DNA from: Lysobacter arenosi
GTDB taxonomy: Bacteria; Pseudomonadota; Gammaproteobacteria; Xanthomonadales; Xanthomonadaceae
Direction: 5' to 3'
Assembly: GCF_016613475.2 (NCBI RefSeq)
Contig: NZ_CP071517.1
Coordinates: 3,472,001 to 3,536,000, forward strand
DNA length: 64,000 bases
This document shows positions 33,180 through 42,175 of the stretch, piece after piece. Below the pieces are notes generated by a model, which worked only from the letters and a program-made list of their open reading frames with translations, ran no database searches and was not told where the DNA came from. Each line of letters begins with the position of its first letter. Positions within the stretch are counted from its first letter, which is position 1. A program made the position numbers and the translations under genes.

Positions 33180-33210
33180 TGTGCCGGGGATGATTCCCAC
33201 CCCCGGCACA
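33180..33210 (-). other. Perfect hairpin between permease gene and regulator gene
   Basis: TGTGCCGGGG and CCCCGGCACA form a 10-bp stem around an 11-nt loop. It lies between the last transporter gene and the response regulator gene on the minus strand. It could attenuate read-through so that regulators are made less than transporter. Confidence 0.55.
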
Positions 33211-33224
33211 AGCGGCACGATGGC

Positions 33225-34463
33225 CTAGACGGTGCGCGTGGCGACAGCCGGCGACACCCGGGTCGCGCGCGTGGCCGGGCCGAACACGGCCAGCTGGCCC
33301 AGCAGCAGCACGGTCAGCGCGCCGAAGGGTGCGTAGTACCAGGCCAGGCGCGGCAGCTCGTAATGCTTCATCAGCCACATGTTGAAGCCGTAGGTCAGCA
33401 CCAGTCCGACCGCCACGCCGATGCCGACCACGATCAGGTTCTCGATCATGAAGTAGCGACGGATGTCGAAGCGGCGTGCGCCCAGGGCGCGGCGCGTGCC
33501 GATCTGCTTGATGCGGCGGGTGACCCAGAAGCTGACCATGCCGACGATGCCAAGGCCGGTGACGGCCAGCAGGGCGAAGATCACCGTGGTCAGCACCATG
33601 GTCATCGCGCGGTCCTGGCGGTAGCTGTCGCCGCGCACTTCCTCGATCGAACGCAGGCCACGGACGATGCGGCCGGTGTTGATCTCGCCGAGCTTGCGTT
33701 CGGCTTCCTTCATGACTTCGTCGCGGCGGCCGGGTTCGGCACGGATCAGGTAGCGCGAGCTGTTGGCGTCGAACTCACCGAGGCTGTACTGCGGCACCAG
33801 CGTGGTCTGCTCGACCTTGTCCCAGCCCACCCACGGCGCCTGCAGGCGCTCGACCACGCCGACAACCGTCACCGGCCCGTTCTTGCCGGGCAGGCTGCTG
33901 TAGATCGTCTTGCCGACCGCCGAGCCGCCCGGGAACATCTTCTCGGCCAGCGCCTGGGTGATGATCACCGAGTGCAGCGTGCCCTTGTCGTCCTTGGTGC
34001 GCGGGCTGATGTCGCCGGCATTGAAGTCGCGGCCGGCGATGAGCTTCACGCCGAGCGTGTTGAGGCCGTGTTCGTCGACCATGTAGACGGCCGAGCTTTC
34101 ACGGATGCGCTTCTCCTGCGGAACGCTGTCGGGCTGGTCGGAGATGCCCTCGCTCCAGCCGCCCTGCGACAGCGGCACCGAGTTGATGGTGGTCGCGTCG
34201 ATCACGCCGGGAATCGAGCGCAGTGCATCGAGGTCCTGGCGCAGGCTGCCGGCCAGGTCGAAGTCCGGCGCGAAGCCGAGGCTGTTGACGGTGAACAGCC
34301 CGGCTTCCTGCATGCCGCTGGGTCGGTTCACCTTCTCGATACGCTGCAGGATGATGAAGACGCTGTTGCAGACGATGGCCAGGGTGATGGCGACCTGCAG
34401 CACGATCAGCAGCAGGCCGGTCTTGTTGCGCATCAGCGCGTTGAGTACTGGACGGAATTCCAT
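33225..34463 (-). CDS. ABC transporter permease, MacB-like (second)
   Basis: 412 residues from the ATG at 34463, preceded by GGAG. One N-terminal membrane helix (TGLLLIVLQVAITLAIVCNSV), a large MacB-type periplasmic domain, then three helices at the C-terminus including an FtsX core (GMVSFWVTRRIKQIGTRRALGA). It probably forms a heterodimer with the permease encoded 11 bp upstream. The frame is open further upstream but there overlaps that gene. Confidence 0.88.
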   Translation of the reverse strand: MEFRPVLNALMRNKTGLLLIVLQVAITLAIVCNSVFIILQRIEKVNRPSGMQEAGLFTVNSLGFAPDFDLAGSLRQDLDALRSIPGVIDATTINSVPLSQGGWSEGISDQPDSVPQEKRIRESSAVYMVDEHGLNTLGVKLIAGRDFNAGDISPRTKDDKGTLHSVIITQALAEKMFPGGSAVGKTIYSSLPGKNGPVTVVGVVERLQAPWVGWDKVEQTTLVPQYSLGEFDANSSRYLIRAEPGRRDEVMKEAERKLGEINTGRIVRGLRSIEEVRGDSYRQDRAMTMVLTTVIFALLAVTGLGIVGMVSFWVTRRIKQIGTRRALGARRFDIRRYFMIENLIVVGIGVAVGLVLTYGFNMWLMKHYELPRLAWYYAPFGALTVLLLGQLAVFGPATRATRVSPAVATRTV

Positions 34464-34474
34464 GGCTTGCTCCG

Positions 34475-35797
34475 TTACTGCGTCTTCAGTTGCGTGGCCG
34501 GCTGCACCTGGCAGGCGCGCCACGTCGGGTACAGGCCGGCGATCAGGCTGGCCACCAGCGCGATCACCAGCGACAGGCCGACCATGGTCCAGTCCAGCTG
34601 CGCCAGCTTCTCGATCGAGGTGCCGGCATAGAGCTTGCGCAGTGCGAGCAGGCCCAGGCCGGTGAAGACCAGGCCGATCACGCCACCGGCCAGGCCGACC
34701 AGGCCCGACTCGGTCAGGTACTGGGCGAACACCGCCGGCTTGCTGGCACCCACGGCGCGGCGCAGGCCAATCTCCGAGGACTTGCCCATGAACTTGGCCA
34801 GCAACAGGCCAACGGTGTTGATCAGGCACACGGCGAAGAAGGCGAACGCCAGCCACACCTGCGTGCGTGCGTCACGGCTGACCACGCGCTGCGCGACCAG
34901 CCATTCCGAGACGCTGCGCAGCTTGTTGTTGAGCGGACGCGGGAAGCGGCCGTTCTTCTTCTGGTCGCCGACGTAGTTGTTGAGGAAGCTCAGGTAGCGC
35001 TGCGCGTCGGCCTCGTCCTTCACCTGCACCCACAAGTCCATCCAGATGCACTCCGAACCCAGCAGGCCCTGGTAGCCCGGGTCGGAACGGTCTTCGTAAC
35101 AGCTGTTGTTGGAGCCGCTGACGAGTTCCTTCTCGATGCCGATGCTCATCGGCACGAAGATCGCCTGCGGATCGTTGAAGGCGCCGGCAGCGATGTGATA
35201 GACCAGCGGCGTCGGGTGCCACTTCTCGAGCACGCCGACCACGGTGTAGTCCTCGCCGCTGAGGCGGATCTTGCGGCCGACGCTGTTCTCGCCGCCGAAG
35301 ATCTTCTCGTTGGTCTCCTGGTCGATGACGGCCACGCGCGCGGCGTTGTCGTCCTCGGCCTGGCTCCAGCCGCCGCCGTACTTGAAGGGCGGCTCGAAAA
35401 TCGGGAAGAAGCCGTGCGTGGTGAACAGCGCCTCGACCATGTACGGCTTGATCTCGCGCTGCGGCGGTTCCAGCGACAGCACGTTGGGGAAGAAGCCGGC
35501 TTCCTGCTCGGCCTTGTGCGCGGCGACCAGGTTGCGGACGTCCTGGTAGGTCATCAGGTCCGGCGCTTCGGACGGGTCGTCCTCGTCCCAGGGATCGTTG
35601 GCGTCCCAGTTGTCGAGCTGGACGCGACGGACCTGCTCGTCCTTATGCGACAGCGGATTGGCCGACATCATGTGCAGCACCGTCATCGAGGTCATCGACA
35701 TGCCGATGCCCAGCGCGATGGCGGCGACCATCAGCGCGGTGAGGATGCGGTTTCGCTTGAGTGAGATGAGTGCCAGACGGAGGTAATAGCCGATCAT
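34475..35797 (-). CDS. ABC transporter permease, MacB-like (first)
   Basis: 440 residues with the same topology as its neighbour: an N-terminal helix (ILTALMVAAIALGIGMSMT), a periplasmic domain, and C-terminal FtsX helices with KSSEIGLRRAVGAS. Two different half-permeases imply a heterodimeric, MacB-type mechanotransmission exporter. It starts 10 bp after the ATPase gene stops. Confidence 0.88.
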   Translation of the reverse strand: MIGYYLRLALISLKRNRILTALMVAAIALGIGMSMTSMTVLHMMSANPLSHKDEQVRRVQLDNWDANDPWDEDDPSEAPDLMTYQDVRNLVAAHKAEQEAGFFPNVLSLEPPQREIKPYMVEALFTTHGFFPIFEPPFKYGGGWSQAEDDNAARVAVIDQETNEKIFGGENSVGRKIRLSGEDYTVVGVLEKWHPTPLVYHIAAGAFNDPQAIFVPMSIGIEKELVSGSNNSCYEDRSDPGYQGLLGSECIWMDLWVQVKDEADAQRYLSFLNNYVGDQKKNGRFPRPLNNKLRSVSEWLVAQRVVSRDARTQVWLAFAFFAVCLINTVGLLLAKFMGKSSEIGLRRAVGASKPAVFAQYLTESGLVGLAGGVIGLVFTGLGLLALRKLYAGTSIEKLAQLDWTMVGLSLVIALVASLIAGLYPTWRACQVQPATQLKTQ

Positions 35798-35807
35798 GGC
35801 GGTGTCC

Positions 35808-36545
35808 TCAGTTGGCCGGCACGGTCGCGGCCGCGGCGGCGGTCGCGGCGGCGAGTTCGCCGCCCAGGCGCGGCGAGTCGTCCAGGTCGGTGACCTGGCC
35901 GTCGATGATGTGGACGTTGCGCTGCGCGCGTGCGGCCAGTTCCGGATCGTGCGTCACCATCACGATGGTGGTGCCCTGCGCGTGGATCTCCTCGAGCAGC
36001 TCCATCACCCCACGCGCCATCAGCGAGTCGAGGTTGCCGGTCGGTTCGTCGGCGAGCAGCAGGCGCGGCGAACCGGCCAGGGCGCGGGCGATCGCCACGC
36101 GCTGCTGCTGGCCGCCGGAGAGCTCGGACGGGTAGTGCTTCATGCGCGACATCAGGCCGACGCGGCCGAGCGCGTGCTCGATGCGTTCCTTGCGCTCGGC
36201 GGAGTTCATGCCGCGGTAGCGAAGCGGCACGTCGACGTTGTCGAACAGGTTCAGGTCGGGGATCAGGTTGAAGCCCTGGAAGATGAAGCCGATCTTCTCG
36301 TTGCGCAGGCGCGAACGGGCGTTGTCGTTGAGCCCCTTCACCGCGACACCGTCGAGGAGGTACTCGCCGTCGCTGAACTCCTCCAGCAGGCCGGCGATGT
36401 TGAGGAAGGTGGTCTTGCCCGAGCCCGACGGCCCGGTGACGGCGACGAACTCGCCCTCGCGCACGTGGATGTCGAAGCCGCGCAAGGCGTGCGTTTCGAT
36501 CATATGGGTGCGATAGACCTTGCTCAGGTGGGTCATCTTCAACAT
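35808..36545 (-). CDS. ABC transporter ATP-binding protein, MacB/LolD type
   Basis: 245 residues from the ATG at 36545. Walker A is GPSGSGKT, the Q-loop GFIFQGFNLIPD, the signature LSGGQQQRVAIARA and Walker B LLLADEPTGNLD. Starts MLKMTHLSKVYRTHMIETHALRGF. A short Ala-rich tail ends it. Powers the two permeases encoded downstream. Confidence 0.92.
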   Translation of the reverse strand: MLKMTHLSKVYRTHMIETHALRGFDIHVREGEFVAVTGPSGSGKTTFLNIAGLLEEFSDGEYLLDGVAVKGLNDNARSRLRNEKIGFIFQGFNLIPDLNLFDNVDVPLRYRGMNSAERKERIEHALGRVGLMSRMKHYPSELSGGQQQRVAIARALAGSPRLLLADEPTGNLDSLMARGVMELLEEIHAQGTTIVMVTHDPELAARAQRNVHIIDGQVTDLDDSPRLGGELAAATAAAAATVPAN

Positions 36546-36585
36546 GTTCGTGCTCCTGGTTCTTGAATGGCGATGCTTGTGTTGA

Positions 36586-37875
36586 TCAGTTGTTGACCAG
36601 CACCTGGTCGGCGCCGTTGAAAGGGGTGATGTCGGAAATGACCACGCGCTCACCCGGCTCCAGGCCGGTGAGCACTTCCACGTCGGACAGGCTGCTGGCG
36701 CCGACCGTGATCGGGCGCTTGACCGCGGTGTCGCCGTCCAGGACGTAGGCGATGCGGCCGCCGCCGGTGTCGAGGAACGGGCCGCGCTGCACCATCAGCA
36801 CGTTCGGCTTCTCTTCGATCAATACGCGGGTGCTGACGCGCTGGTTCTGGCGCAGGCCGGATGGACGACCTTCTGCCGCCTTGTCGTCGGCAAAGCGCAC
36901 GCGTGCCATGACCTGGCCGTTGACCACTTCCGGCGACACCGAGCGCAGCTTGCCGGCGTACTTGTGGCCGCCGTAGCTGATCTCGGCAGCCATGCCCAGG
37001 CGCAGGTCGTCGGCGAAGCTTTCCGGCACCGGCAGCTCGACTTCCAGCTCGCGCAGGTCGACCACGACCAGCAACGCCTGGTTGGCCGGCACCACGGTGC
37101 GGTCGGTGATCGCGACGGTGCCGACGACGCCCTCGACCGGCGAGCGGATGTTGAGCTGGTCGACCTGGCGCTGCAGCTCGGTGACGATCGCCTCCTGGCG
37201 CTGCGCGAGCAGGTGCTTGTTGCGGGTGTCCAGGCTGACGCCCTGGTCCTGCAGGCTGTAGTCGTGCTTGGCGTGGGTCAGGCCGATGTCGGCCTTCTTG
37301 ACCGCGTCCTGCGCACGCGCCACTTCGACCTGCGACACCGCGCCGCCTTCGAAGCCACGCTGGCCGCGCTCGAGGTCGCGCATCGCCGCGGTGCGGTCGA
37401 TCTCGGCCTGGTCGAGCAACTTTCGCGCGGTAGAGCGGGCGAGCTGGGCATCGAGTGCGGCCCGGCGCGCCTCGGCCTCCAGGCTGGCCAGCGTCGACTG
37501 CTCCTGGACCAGGCGGCTGCGCAGCTCGGGGCTGTCGATCACCGCCAGAGTCTGGCCCTGCTTGATGACGTCGCCGGCCTGCACCCGCAGCGTCACCGTG
37601 CCTGCCGCCGGGGCGTAGAGGGTGGGGCTGACTGCGGCGACCATGCGGCCCTGCACCGCGACGTCGCGGATGAGGGTGCCGCGACGGACCTCGGCCACGC
37701 GCAGGCGCTCGCCGCTGACCGATTGTCCGGAGCCGAGCCAGCGGCCCAACGTGGGTACGGTCAGCGCCAGCAGCAGCACCGCGGCGATGCCGCCGCCGAT
37801 CAACAGCTGCTTGCGGCGCGGGTTGGCCGGCGCCGGGGCGAGAATACGGTCCTGTCCAGAAGTGTCGCGGATCAT
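36586..37875 (-). CDS. Periplasmic adaptor (HlyD/MacA-type membrane fusion protein)
   Basis: 429 residues. One membrane helix near residues 24-45 (LLIGGGIAAVLLLALTVPTLG), then lipoyl halves flanking a long coiled-coil hairpin (residues ~110-220), and beta-barrel and membrane-proximal domains. It links the inner-membrane transporter to an outer-membrane channel, which is not encoded here. First gene of the operon, 31 nt after the predicted sigma-54 start. Confidence 0.9.
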   Translation of the reverse strand: MIRDTSGQDRILAPAPANPRRKQLLIGGGIAAVLLLALTVPTLGRWLGSGQSVSGERLRVAEVRRGTLIRDVAVQGRMVAAVSPTLYAPAAGTVTLRVQAGDVIKQGQTLAVIDSPELRSRLVQEQSTLASLEAEARRAALDAQLARSTARKLLDQAEIDRTAAMRDLERGQRGFEGGAVSQVEVARAQDAVKKADIGLTHAKHDYSLQDQGVSLDTRNKHLLAQRQEAIVTELQRQVDQLNIRSPVEGVVGTVAITDRTVVPANQALLVVVDLRELEVELPVPESFADDLRLGMAAEISYGGHKYAGKLRSVSPEVVNGQVMARVRFADDKAAEGRPSGLRQNQRVSTRVLIEEKPNVLMVQRGPFLDTGGGRIAYVLDGDTAVKRPITVGASSLSDVEVLTGLEPGERVVISDITPFNGADQVLVNN

Positions 37876-37917
37876 GCGGTGGTTGGGTGCACGGGAATAG
37901 GAATGCGTTTAAACAAC

Positions 37918-37932
37918 GCACGAACCGTGCCA
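37918..37932 (-). promoter_or_regulatory. Sigma-54 (-24/-12) promoter of the ABC/two-component operon
   Basis: On the minus strand TGGCACGGTTCGTGC matches TGGCAC-N5-TTGC with the invariant GG and GC exactly 10 bp apart (GG 37931-37930, GC 37919-37918). The only core deviation is G for the first T of TTGC. Transcription would begin near 37906, 31 nt before the adaptor ATG. The operon itself encodes a sigma-54 activator. Confidence 0.8.
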
Positions 37933-37973
37933 CCGCCTGATCCATTGAAATCAGGGGCTTGGCCGACGTGAAG

Positions 37974-38011
37974 GGTGTCCGCGGTGTCCGCGCGGACACC
38001 GGGGTGTCCGC
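37974..38011. promoter_or_regulatory. Enhancer-like repeats (GGTGTCCGC), probable regulator binding site
   Basis: Three direct copies of GGTGTCCGC at 37974, 37983 and 38003 and one inverted copy GCGGACACC at 37992-38000. Copies two and four form a perfect 18-bp palindrome at 37983-38000. It lies 42-80 bp upstream of the -24 element, a usual enhancer distance for NtrC-type activators. It also lies 62 bp upstream of glmS, so glmS expression may be affected. Confidence 0.72.
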
Positions 38012-38072
38012 CGTACAGCGGCGGTAGCCCGGCCCCGGCTAAACTAACCAGACATCTGAGGAGTGCCGCCGA

Positions 38073-39905
38073 ATGTGTGGAATTGTTGGCGCGATCGCCG
38101 ATCGCGACGTGGTGCCGGTCCTGATCGAAGGCCTCAAGCGCCTGGAGTACCGGGGCTACGATTCGGCCGGTATTGCCGTGTTCGACGGCCAGGACATGCG
38201 TCGCGTCCGTCGCACTGGCCGGGTCTCGGAGATGGAAGCGGCGGCGCAGGCCGAAGACTTCCACGCCAGCCTCGGCATCGGCCACACCCGCTGGGCCACC
38301 CATGGCGGCGTAACGGAAGCCAACGCGCACCCGCACATCAGCTTCGGCGAGCTGGCCGTGGTCCACAACGGCATCATCGAGAACCACGAAGAGCAGCGTG
38401 AGCGCCTGCGTGGTCTTGGCTACACCTTCGAGTCGCAGACCGACACCGAAGTCATCGCCCACCTGATCCATTACTACCAGTCGCAAGGTCGCGACCTGCT
38501 GGTGGCAGTGCGCTTCGCCGTGCGCGAACTCACCGGCGCTTATGCGATCGCGGTGGTCAGCAAGCACGAGCCGGGCCGCATGATTGCCGCGCGCATGGGC
38601 TGCCCGCTGCTGGTCGGCCTGGGCGAGGGCGAGAACTTCATCGCCAGCGACGTCTCGGCGATCATCCAGTCGACGCGTCGCGTGATCTTCCTGGAGGAAG
38701 GCGACACCGCCGATGTCCGCCGCGAAGGCGTCAGCGTGTTCGACATCAACGGCGAGCCGATCGAGCGCGAAGTGCATGTCTCCGACGTGTCGCTGGCCTC
38801 GCTTGAGCTGGGCCCGTACCGCCACTTCATGCAGAAGGAGATCCACGAGCAGCCGCGCGCGATCGCCGACACGATCGAAGCGGTCATGGACGGCACCGGC
38901 TTCTCGCCGGCGCTGTTCGGCGCCAATGCCGCGCAGGTGCTCGGCGCATGCGATGGCGTGCAGATCCTCGCCTGCGGCACCAGCTACTACGCCGGCATGA
39001 CCGCGCGTTACTGGATCGAAGCGATCGCCGGCATTCCGTGCTCCGTCGAGATCGCCAGTGAATATCGCTACCGCAAGGCGGTGGCGAACCCGAATCATCT
39101 GATCGTGACGATCTCGCAGTCGGGCGAAACGCTCGACACGATGGAAGCGCTCAAGTACGCCAAGTCGCTGGGTCACGACAAGAGCCTGTCGATCTGCAAC
39201 GTGCCCGAGAGCGCGATCCCGCGCGCCAGCAAGCTGGTCTACTACACGCGCGCAGGCGCCGAAATCGGTGTTGCCTCGACCAAGGCTTTCACGACCCAGC
39301 TGGTGGCCCTGTTTACGCTGGCTGCGACGCTGGCCAAGCTGCAGGGTCGCCTGTCGCCCGAGAAAGAAACCGAGTACCTGGAGGCCCTGCGCCACCTGCC
39401 GGGCAGCGTCCAGCACGCGCTCAACCTCGAGCCGCAGATCGTCAGCTGGGCCGAGCGTTTCGCGCCGCGCCAGCACGCGCTGTTCCTCGGTCGCGGCGTG
39501 CACTACCCGATCGCACTGGAAGGCGCGCTCAAGCTCAAGGAAATCTCCTACATCCACGCCGAGGCCTATCCGGCCGGCGAGCTCAAGCACGGCCCGCTGG
39601 CCCTGGTCGACGCGACCATGCCGGTGGTGGTGATCGCGCCCAACGACAGCCTGCTCGAAAAGGTGAAGTCGAACATGCAGGAAGTGCGCGCGCGCGGCGG
39701 CGAGCTGTTCGTGTTCACCGACGAGGACAGCCAGTTTGGCCCGTCCGACGGCGTGCACGTGATCCGCGCACCGCGCCACGTCGGCGTGCTGTCGCCGGTC
39801 GTGCATGCGATTCCGGTGCAGTTGCTGGCGTATCACGCCGCATTGGCGCGTGGCACGGATGTCGACAAGCCGCGCAACCTGGCCAAGTCGGTGACGGTGG
39901 AATAA
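38073..39905 (+). CDS. glmS: Glutamine-fructose-6-phosphate aminotransferase (isomerizing)
   Basis: 610 residues. The N-terminal glutaminase domain has Cys2 as nucleophile ([14 protein letters not shown]) and [18 protein letters not shown]. The C-terminal domain has two SIS folds ([32 protein letters not shown]) and ends with the catalytic-loop type end NLAKSVTVE. It makes glucosamine-6-phosphate, upstream of GlmU. GAGGAG stands 12 bp before the ATG. No glmS ribozyme is apparent or expected in this group. Confidence 0.97.
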   Translation: MCGIVGAIADRDVVPVLIEGLKRLEYRGYDSAGIAVFDGQDMRRVRRTGRVSEMEAAAQAEDFHASLGIGHTRWATHGGVTEANAHPHISFGELAVVHNGIIENHEEQRERLRGLGYTFESQTDTEVIAHLIHYYQSQGRDLLVAVRFAVRELTGAYAIAVVSKHEPGRMIAARMGCPLLVGLGEGENFIASDVSAIIQSTRRVIFLEEGDTADVRREGVSVFDINGEPIEREVHVSDVSLASLELGPYRHFMQKEIHEQPRAIADTIEAVMDGTGFSPALFGANAAQVLGACDGVQILACGTSYYAGMTARYWIEAIAGIPCSVEIASEYRYRKAVANPNHLIVTISQSGETLDTMEALKYAKSLGHDKSLSICNVPESAIPRASKLVYYTRAGAEIGVASTKAFTTQLVALFTLAATLAKLQGRLSPEKETEYLEALRHLPGSVQHALNLEPQIVSWAERFAPRQHALFLGRGVHYPIALEGALKLKEISYIHAEAYPAGELKHGPLALVDATMPVVVIAPNDSLLEKVKSNMQEVRARGGELFVFTDEDSQFGPSDGVHVIRAPRHVGVLSPVVHAIPVQLLAYHAALARGTDVDKPRNLAKSVTVE

Positions 39906-40011
39906 GGCCGTCGTAAACCGGGGCGTCGGCGGACTATGCCTCCGCCGCGTCCGTTCGTAGTATCCAAGTACATGACCACTTGCCATGGTTCAACCGAACC
40001 GGGAGACATGT

Positions 40012-40407
40012 ATGAGGTCGCAGTTCCCCTCCCCGGATGACTACTCCGCGCAGACGGCCCGCTTCGGCGGGCTGACGGTCGTGGACGTCGGCGCGTTGCA
40101 CGCGACCGTGACCGAGGCGTACCGCAACGATGTGCTGGCCAACGTCAATGGCGACTGCATGCGCTTGTCGGTGTTCGAGGGCGAGTATCGCTGGCACCGC
40201 CATCCCGATTCCGACGAACTGTTCCTCGTCGTCGAAGGCCGCCTGCAGATCGACCTCGCTGGACGCGAGACGGTCGAACTGGCGCCGTGGCAATTCATCG
40301 TCGTGCCCGCGGGCACCGTGCATCGCACACGGGCGATCGGCCGCACGGTGAACCTCACCTTCGAGCAGCAGGGCGCGCGTACCGAGTTCCTCGATGAGGA
40401 AGGCTGA
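40012..40407 (+). CDS. Cupin-domain protein
   Basis: 131 residues from the ATG at 40012, preceded by CGGGAGACATGT. Cupin motif 1 is YRWHRHPDSDELFLVVEG and motif 2 is LAPWQFIVVPAGTVHRTRA, giving a possible metal site (two His, Glu and His). The small cupin family includes isomerases and binding proteins; the substrate is unknown. It stands alone, downstream of glmS on the same strand with 106 bp between. Confidence 0.82.
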   Translation: MRSQFPSPDDYSAQTARFGGLTVVDVGALHATVTEAYRNDVLANVNGDCMRLSVFEGEYRWHRHPDSDELFLVVEGRLQIDLAGRETVELAPWQFIVVPAGTVHRTRAIGRTVNLTFEQQGARTEFLDEEG

Positions 40408-40674
40408 TGCCGGATCTGATTGGTTGCATCGCTGTTCGACTGGCTGGTCGATCAAGCCAGGCTTGAAGGCTGCCGACAGTTGCGCCTGGTGTCTGGCGCG
40501 AAACGCGTTGACGCCCATAGGTTCTGTTTGAGGAAGGGCATGGTGCATGAAGCTCAGTACTTCTCCCTTGACCTGTAGAGCCTGGTAGCTCGCGAACGAC
40601 TGAGAAGTTCGCCCATGGCGATGCATGCGATTGGGTCCTATCGTGGTTCGACACCCCAAGCAGGACCTGTTCCG
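40408..40674. other. Gap between cupin gene and glsB-like gene
   Basis: About 267 bp. Two minus-strand frames stay open across it, one reading LSFMHHALPQTEPMGVNAF-like sequence, but neither has a credible start. It could be a dispersed repeat or a gene remnant; I cannot identify it. Confidence 0.3.
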
Positions 40675-40932
40675 ATGAATTTCCTGATCTATCTCATCGT
40701 CGGTGGCATCGCCGGCTGGCTGGCCAGCATCGTGATGCGCCGTGACGCATCGCAAGGCATCTTCCTCAACATCGTCGTTGGCATCCTGGGTGGTTTCCTG
40801 GGCGGCTGGTTCCTGCCCAAGCTCGGGCTGGGATTCGGCGGCGGTTGGCTGGGTTTCCTGATCACCGCCTTCATCGGCGCGGCGGCGTTGCTGCTGGTCA
40901 TCAACCTGCTCACGCGCGGCCGCGCGCGCTGA
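40675..40932 (+). CDS. GlsB/YeaQ/YmgE-family membrane protein
   Basis: 85 residues from the ATG at 40675. Three hydrophobic, glycine-rich segments (FLIYLIVGGIAGWLASIVM; FLNIVVGILGGFLGGWFL; LGFLITAFIGAAALLLVINL) and the RRDASQG linker match the transglycosylase-associated/GlsB family of small stress-induced inner-membrane proteins. Ends in Arg/Ala. A hairpin follows at 40962. Confidence 0.88.
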   Translation: MNFLIYLIVGGIAGWLASIVMRRDASQGIFLNIVVGILGGFLGGWFLPKLGLGFGGGWLGFLITAFIGAAALLLVINLLTRGRAR

Positions 40933-40961
40933 AGGCGCTGATCCTGGGCACGTCATGCGAA

Positions 40962-40984
40962 CCCGCCACCGGTCAGGTGGCGGG
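40962..40984. terminator. Hairpin downstream of the glsB-like gene
   Basis: CCCGCCACC and GGTGGCGGG form a perfect 9-bp stem around a 5-nt loop, 29 bp past the stop. No T tract. Confidence 0.5.
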
Positions 40985-41079
40985 GCTGCGATGGTTGCCG
41001 GAAACAATGGGATTCGTCCCATGGGCCGGGTGTTCGGGAATCGCTACAAAGGACTTGTCTGGTAGCGCAGGAAACCACC

Positions 41080-41505
41080 ATGTACGAGACCTCCCATCCA
41101 TCGCTCGATGCCGACCACGACATCGAGCCGAGCGCGCTGCGCGATGCCGGCCTGCGGATGGCGCTTGCCCTCGATGCCGGTCACGGCCAACAGGTATGGC
41201 GTGCGGCGTCGGTTGCGGTCAAGGAACTGCTGAGCTGCGACGAGTTCGCGCATGGCGTGTCGGCGCGGCGGAAGGCCGCCGGAAAGGTGCGGCGTCGCGA
41301 ATGGCACCTGGTCAGCCGTGGCATCAGTGTGCAGTCGGGCGTCAATGGCCTGCCGCCGGGTGTCTACGCCTGTTCCGAATTCACAATTACATTCGATGAC
41401 GACCGCACGGGACTGGAAGTGGTGTCGTTCAGACTGGACGAGGATGGCGTCTGGCGCTTCGTCGGAAACCACATCGAGTTCCGCGAAGAGCCGAGGCCTG
41501 GCTGA
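41080..41505 (+). CDS. DUF4019-like protein
   Basis: 141 residues, starting MYETSHPSLDADHD. The core (QQVWRAASVAVKELLSCDEF ... RREWHLVSRGI ... PPGVYACSEFTITFDD) resembles DUF4019, small proteins of unknown function with a cystatin-like appearance. There is no clear signal peptide, which is less usual for the family. Isolated gene. Confidence 0.68.
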   Translation: MYETSHPSLDADHDIEPSALRDAGLRMALALDAGHGQQVWRAASVAVKELLSCDEFAHGVSARRKAAGKVRRREWHLVSRGISVQSGVNGLPPGVYACSEFTITFDDDRTGLEVVSFRLDEDGVWRFVGNHIEFREEPRPG

Positions 41506-41514
41506 GTCCCGCTG

Positions 41515-41772
41515 CTACGCGGCCATCGTCACGCTGTGCGCGACTTCAAGCTCGAAGGCGTACACGTCCGCCAGCCACCGGCGCGCACCATCGGTTTGCG
41601 TGCACTCGACCATCAGCAGCTGCGGGCTGATCCCGGTTGCCGGGTATTTGAAGACCACCGTTGCGAGGTCTCCCGCTGCTGGCTGCGCGTATGTACGCGC
41701 GCGGCAGCGATGGACGCGACTGGCAGGAATGGCCTGCGTGATGCGAACGAGGTCGGACTCTGAGATGGACAT
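41515..41772 (-). CDS. Hypothetical protein, 85 residues
   Basis: An ATG at 41772 opens MSISESDLVRITQAIPASRV. Codon use, with third positions mostly G or C, looks coding to its stop at 41515. The frame continues upstream to 42018 but that part looks random. No good ribosome site is seen. It converges on the DUF4019 gene, ending 9 bp away. No family recognised. Confidence 0.42.
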   Translation of the reverse strand: MSISESDLVRITQAIPASRVHRCRARTYAQPAAGDLATVVFKYPATGISPQLLMVECTQTDGARRWLADVYAFELEVAHSVTMAA

Positions 41773-42175
41773 GCGGACAAGGAGTGAACCGGACGACCTG
41801 CTGGCACGGTACGTCCGAAAGATGACAATGGAAGTCTCGACCCGAAGGGTTGATCTCCAACGCGAGGCGTGAATCGCATCCGCGCTGACGAGACTGTGGC
41901 AGAGCCGCGCCGGGCGATCCATGGGAATGCTCCCATTCGTAGTCACCGGTCCTGAAGCACCAACGCAATCACCGGCAATGGCACTCGCCTGCAACGCAGC
42001 GCGTGTGTGCCTTGTCACAGCATTTTCGGACGTTTCCTCTATGTGGATCGCTGCACCCGCGCTAAGAATGCGTCACCAGATCGACGGAATCGGTTCCTGC
42101 CTCGGCAAGGCGCGCGGACCGCTCGACCACGGTCCCTGGAAGGTGCTGAATGCTCGCTCGACCAGGACCGCCTGA
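41773..42175. other. Gap with no convincing gene
   Basis: About 400 bp. Frames on both strands look like shadows. The only site noted is TGTCACA at 42013-42019, which resembles an ECF41 -35 element but lacks a matching CGTC 16 bp on. Confidence 0.3.

Noticed and set aside
38041..38072. glmS ribozyme or GlmY/GlmZ-type leader
   Set aside because: The leader is short, the glmS ribozyme is a Firmicute feature, and no small-RNA pairing site is recognisable.
42013..42019. TGTCACA as a second ECF41 promoter before the gene at 42176
   Set aside because: Sixteen bases on, the sequence is CCTC, not CGTC, and about three chance copies of this heptamer are expected in a window of this size.
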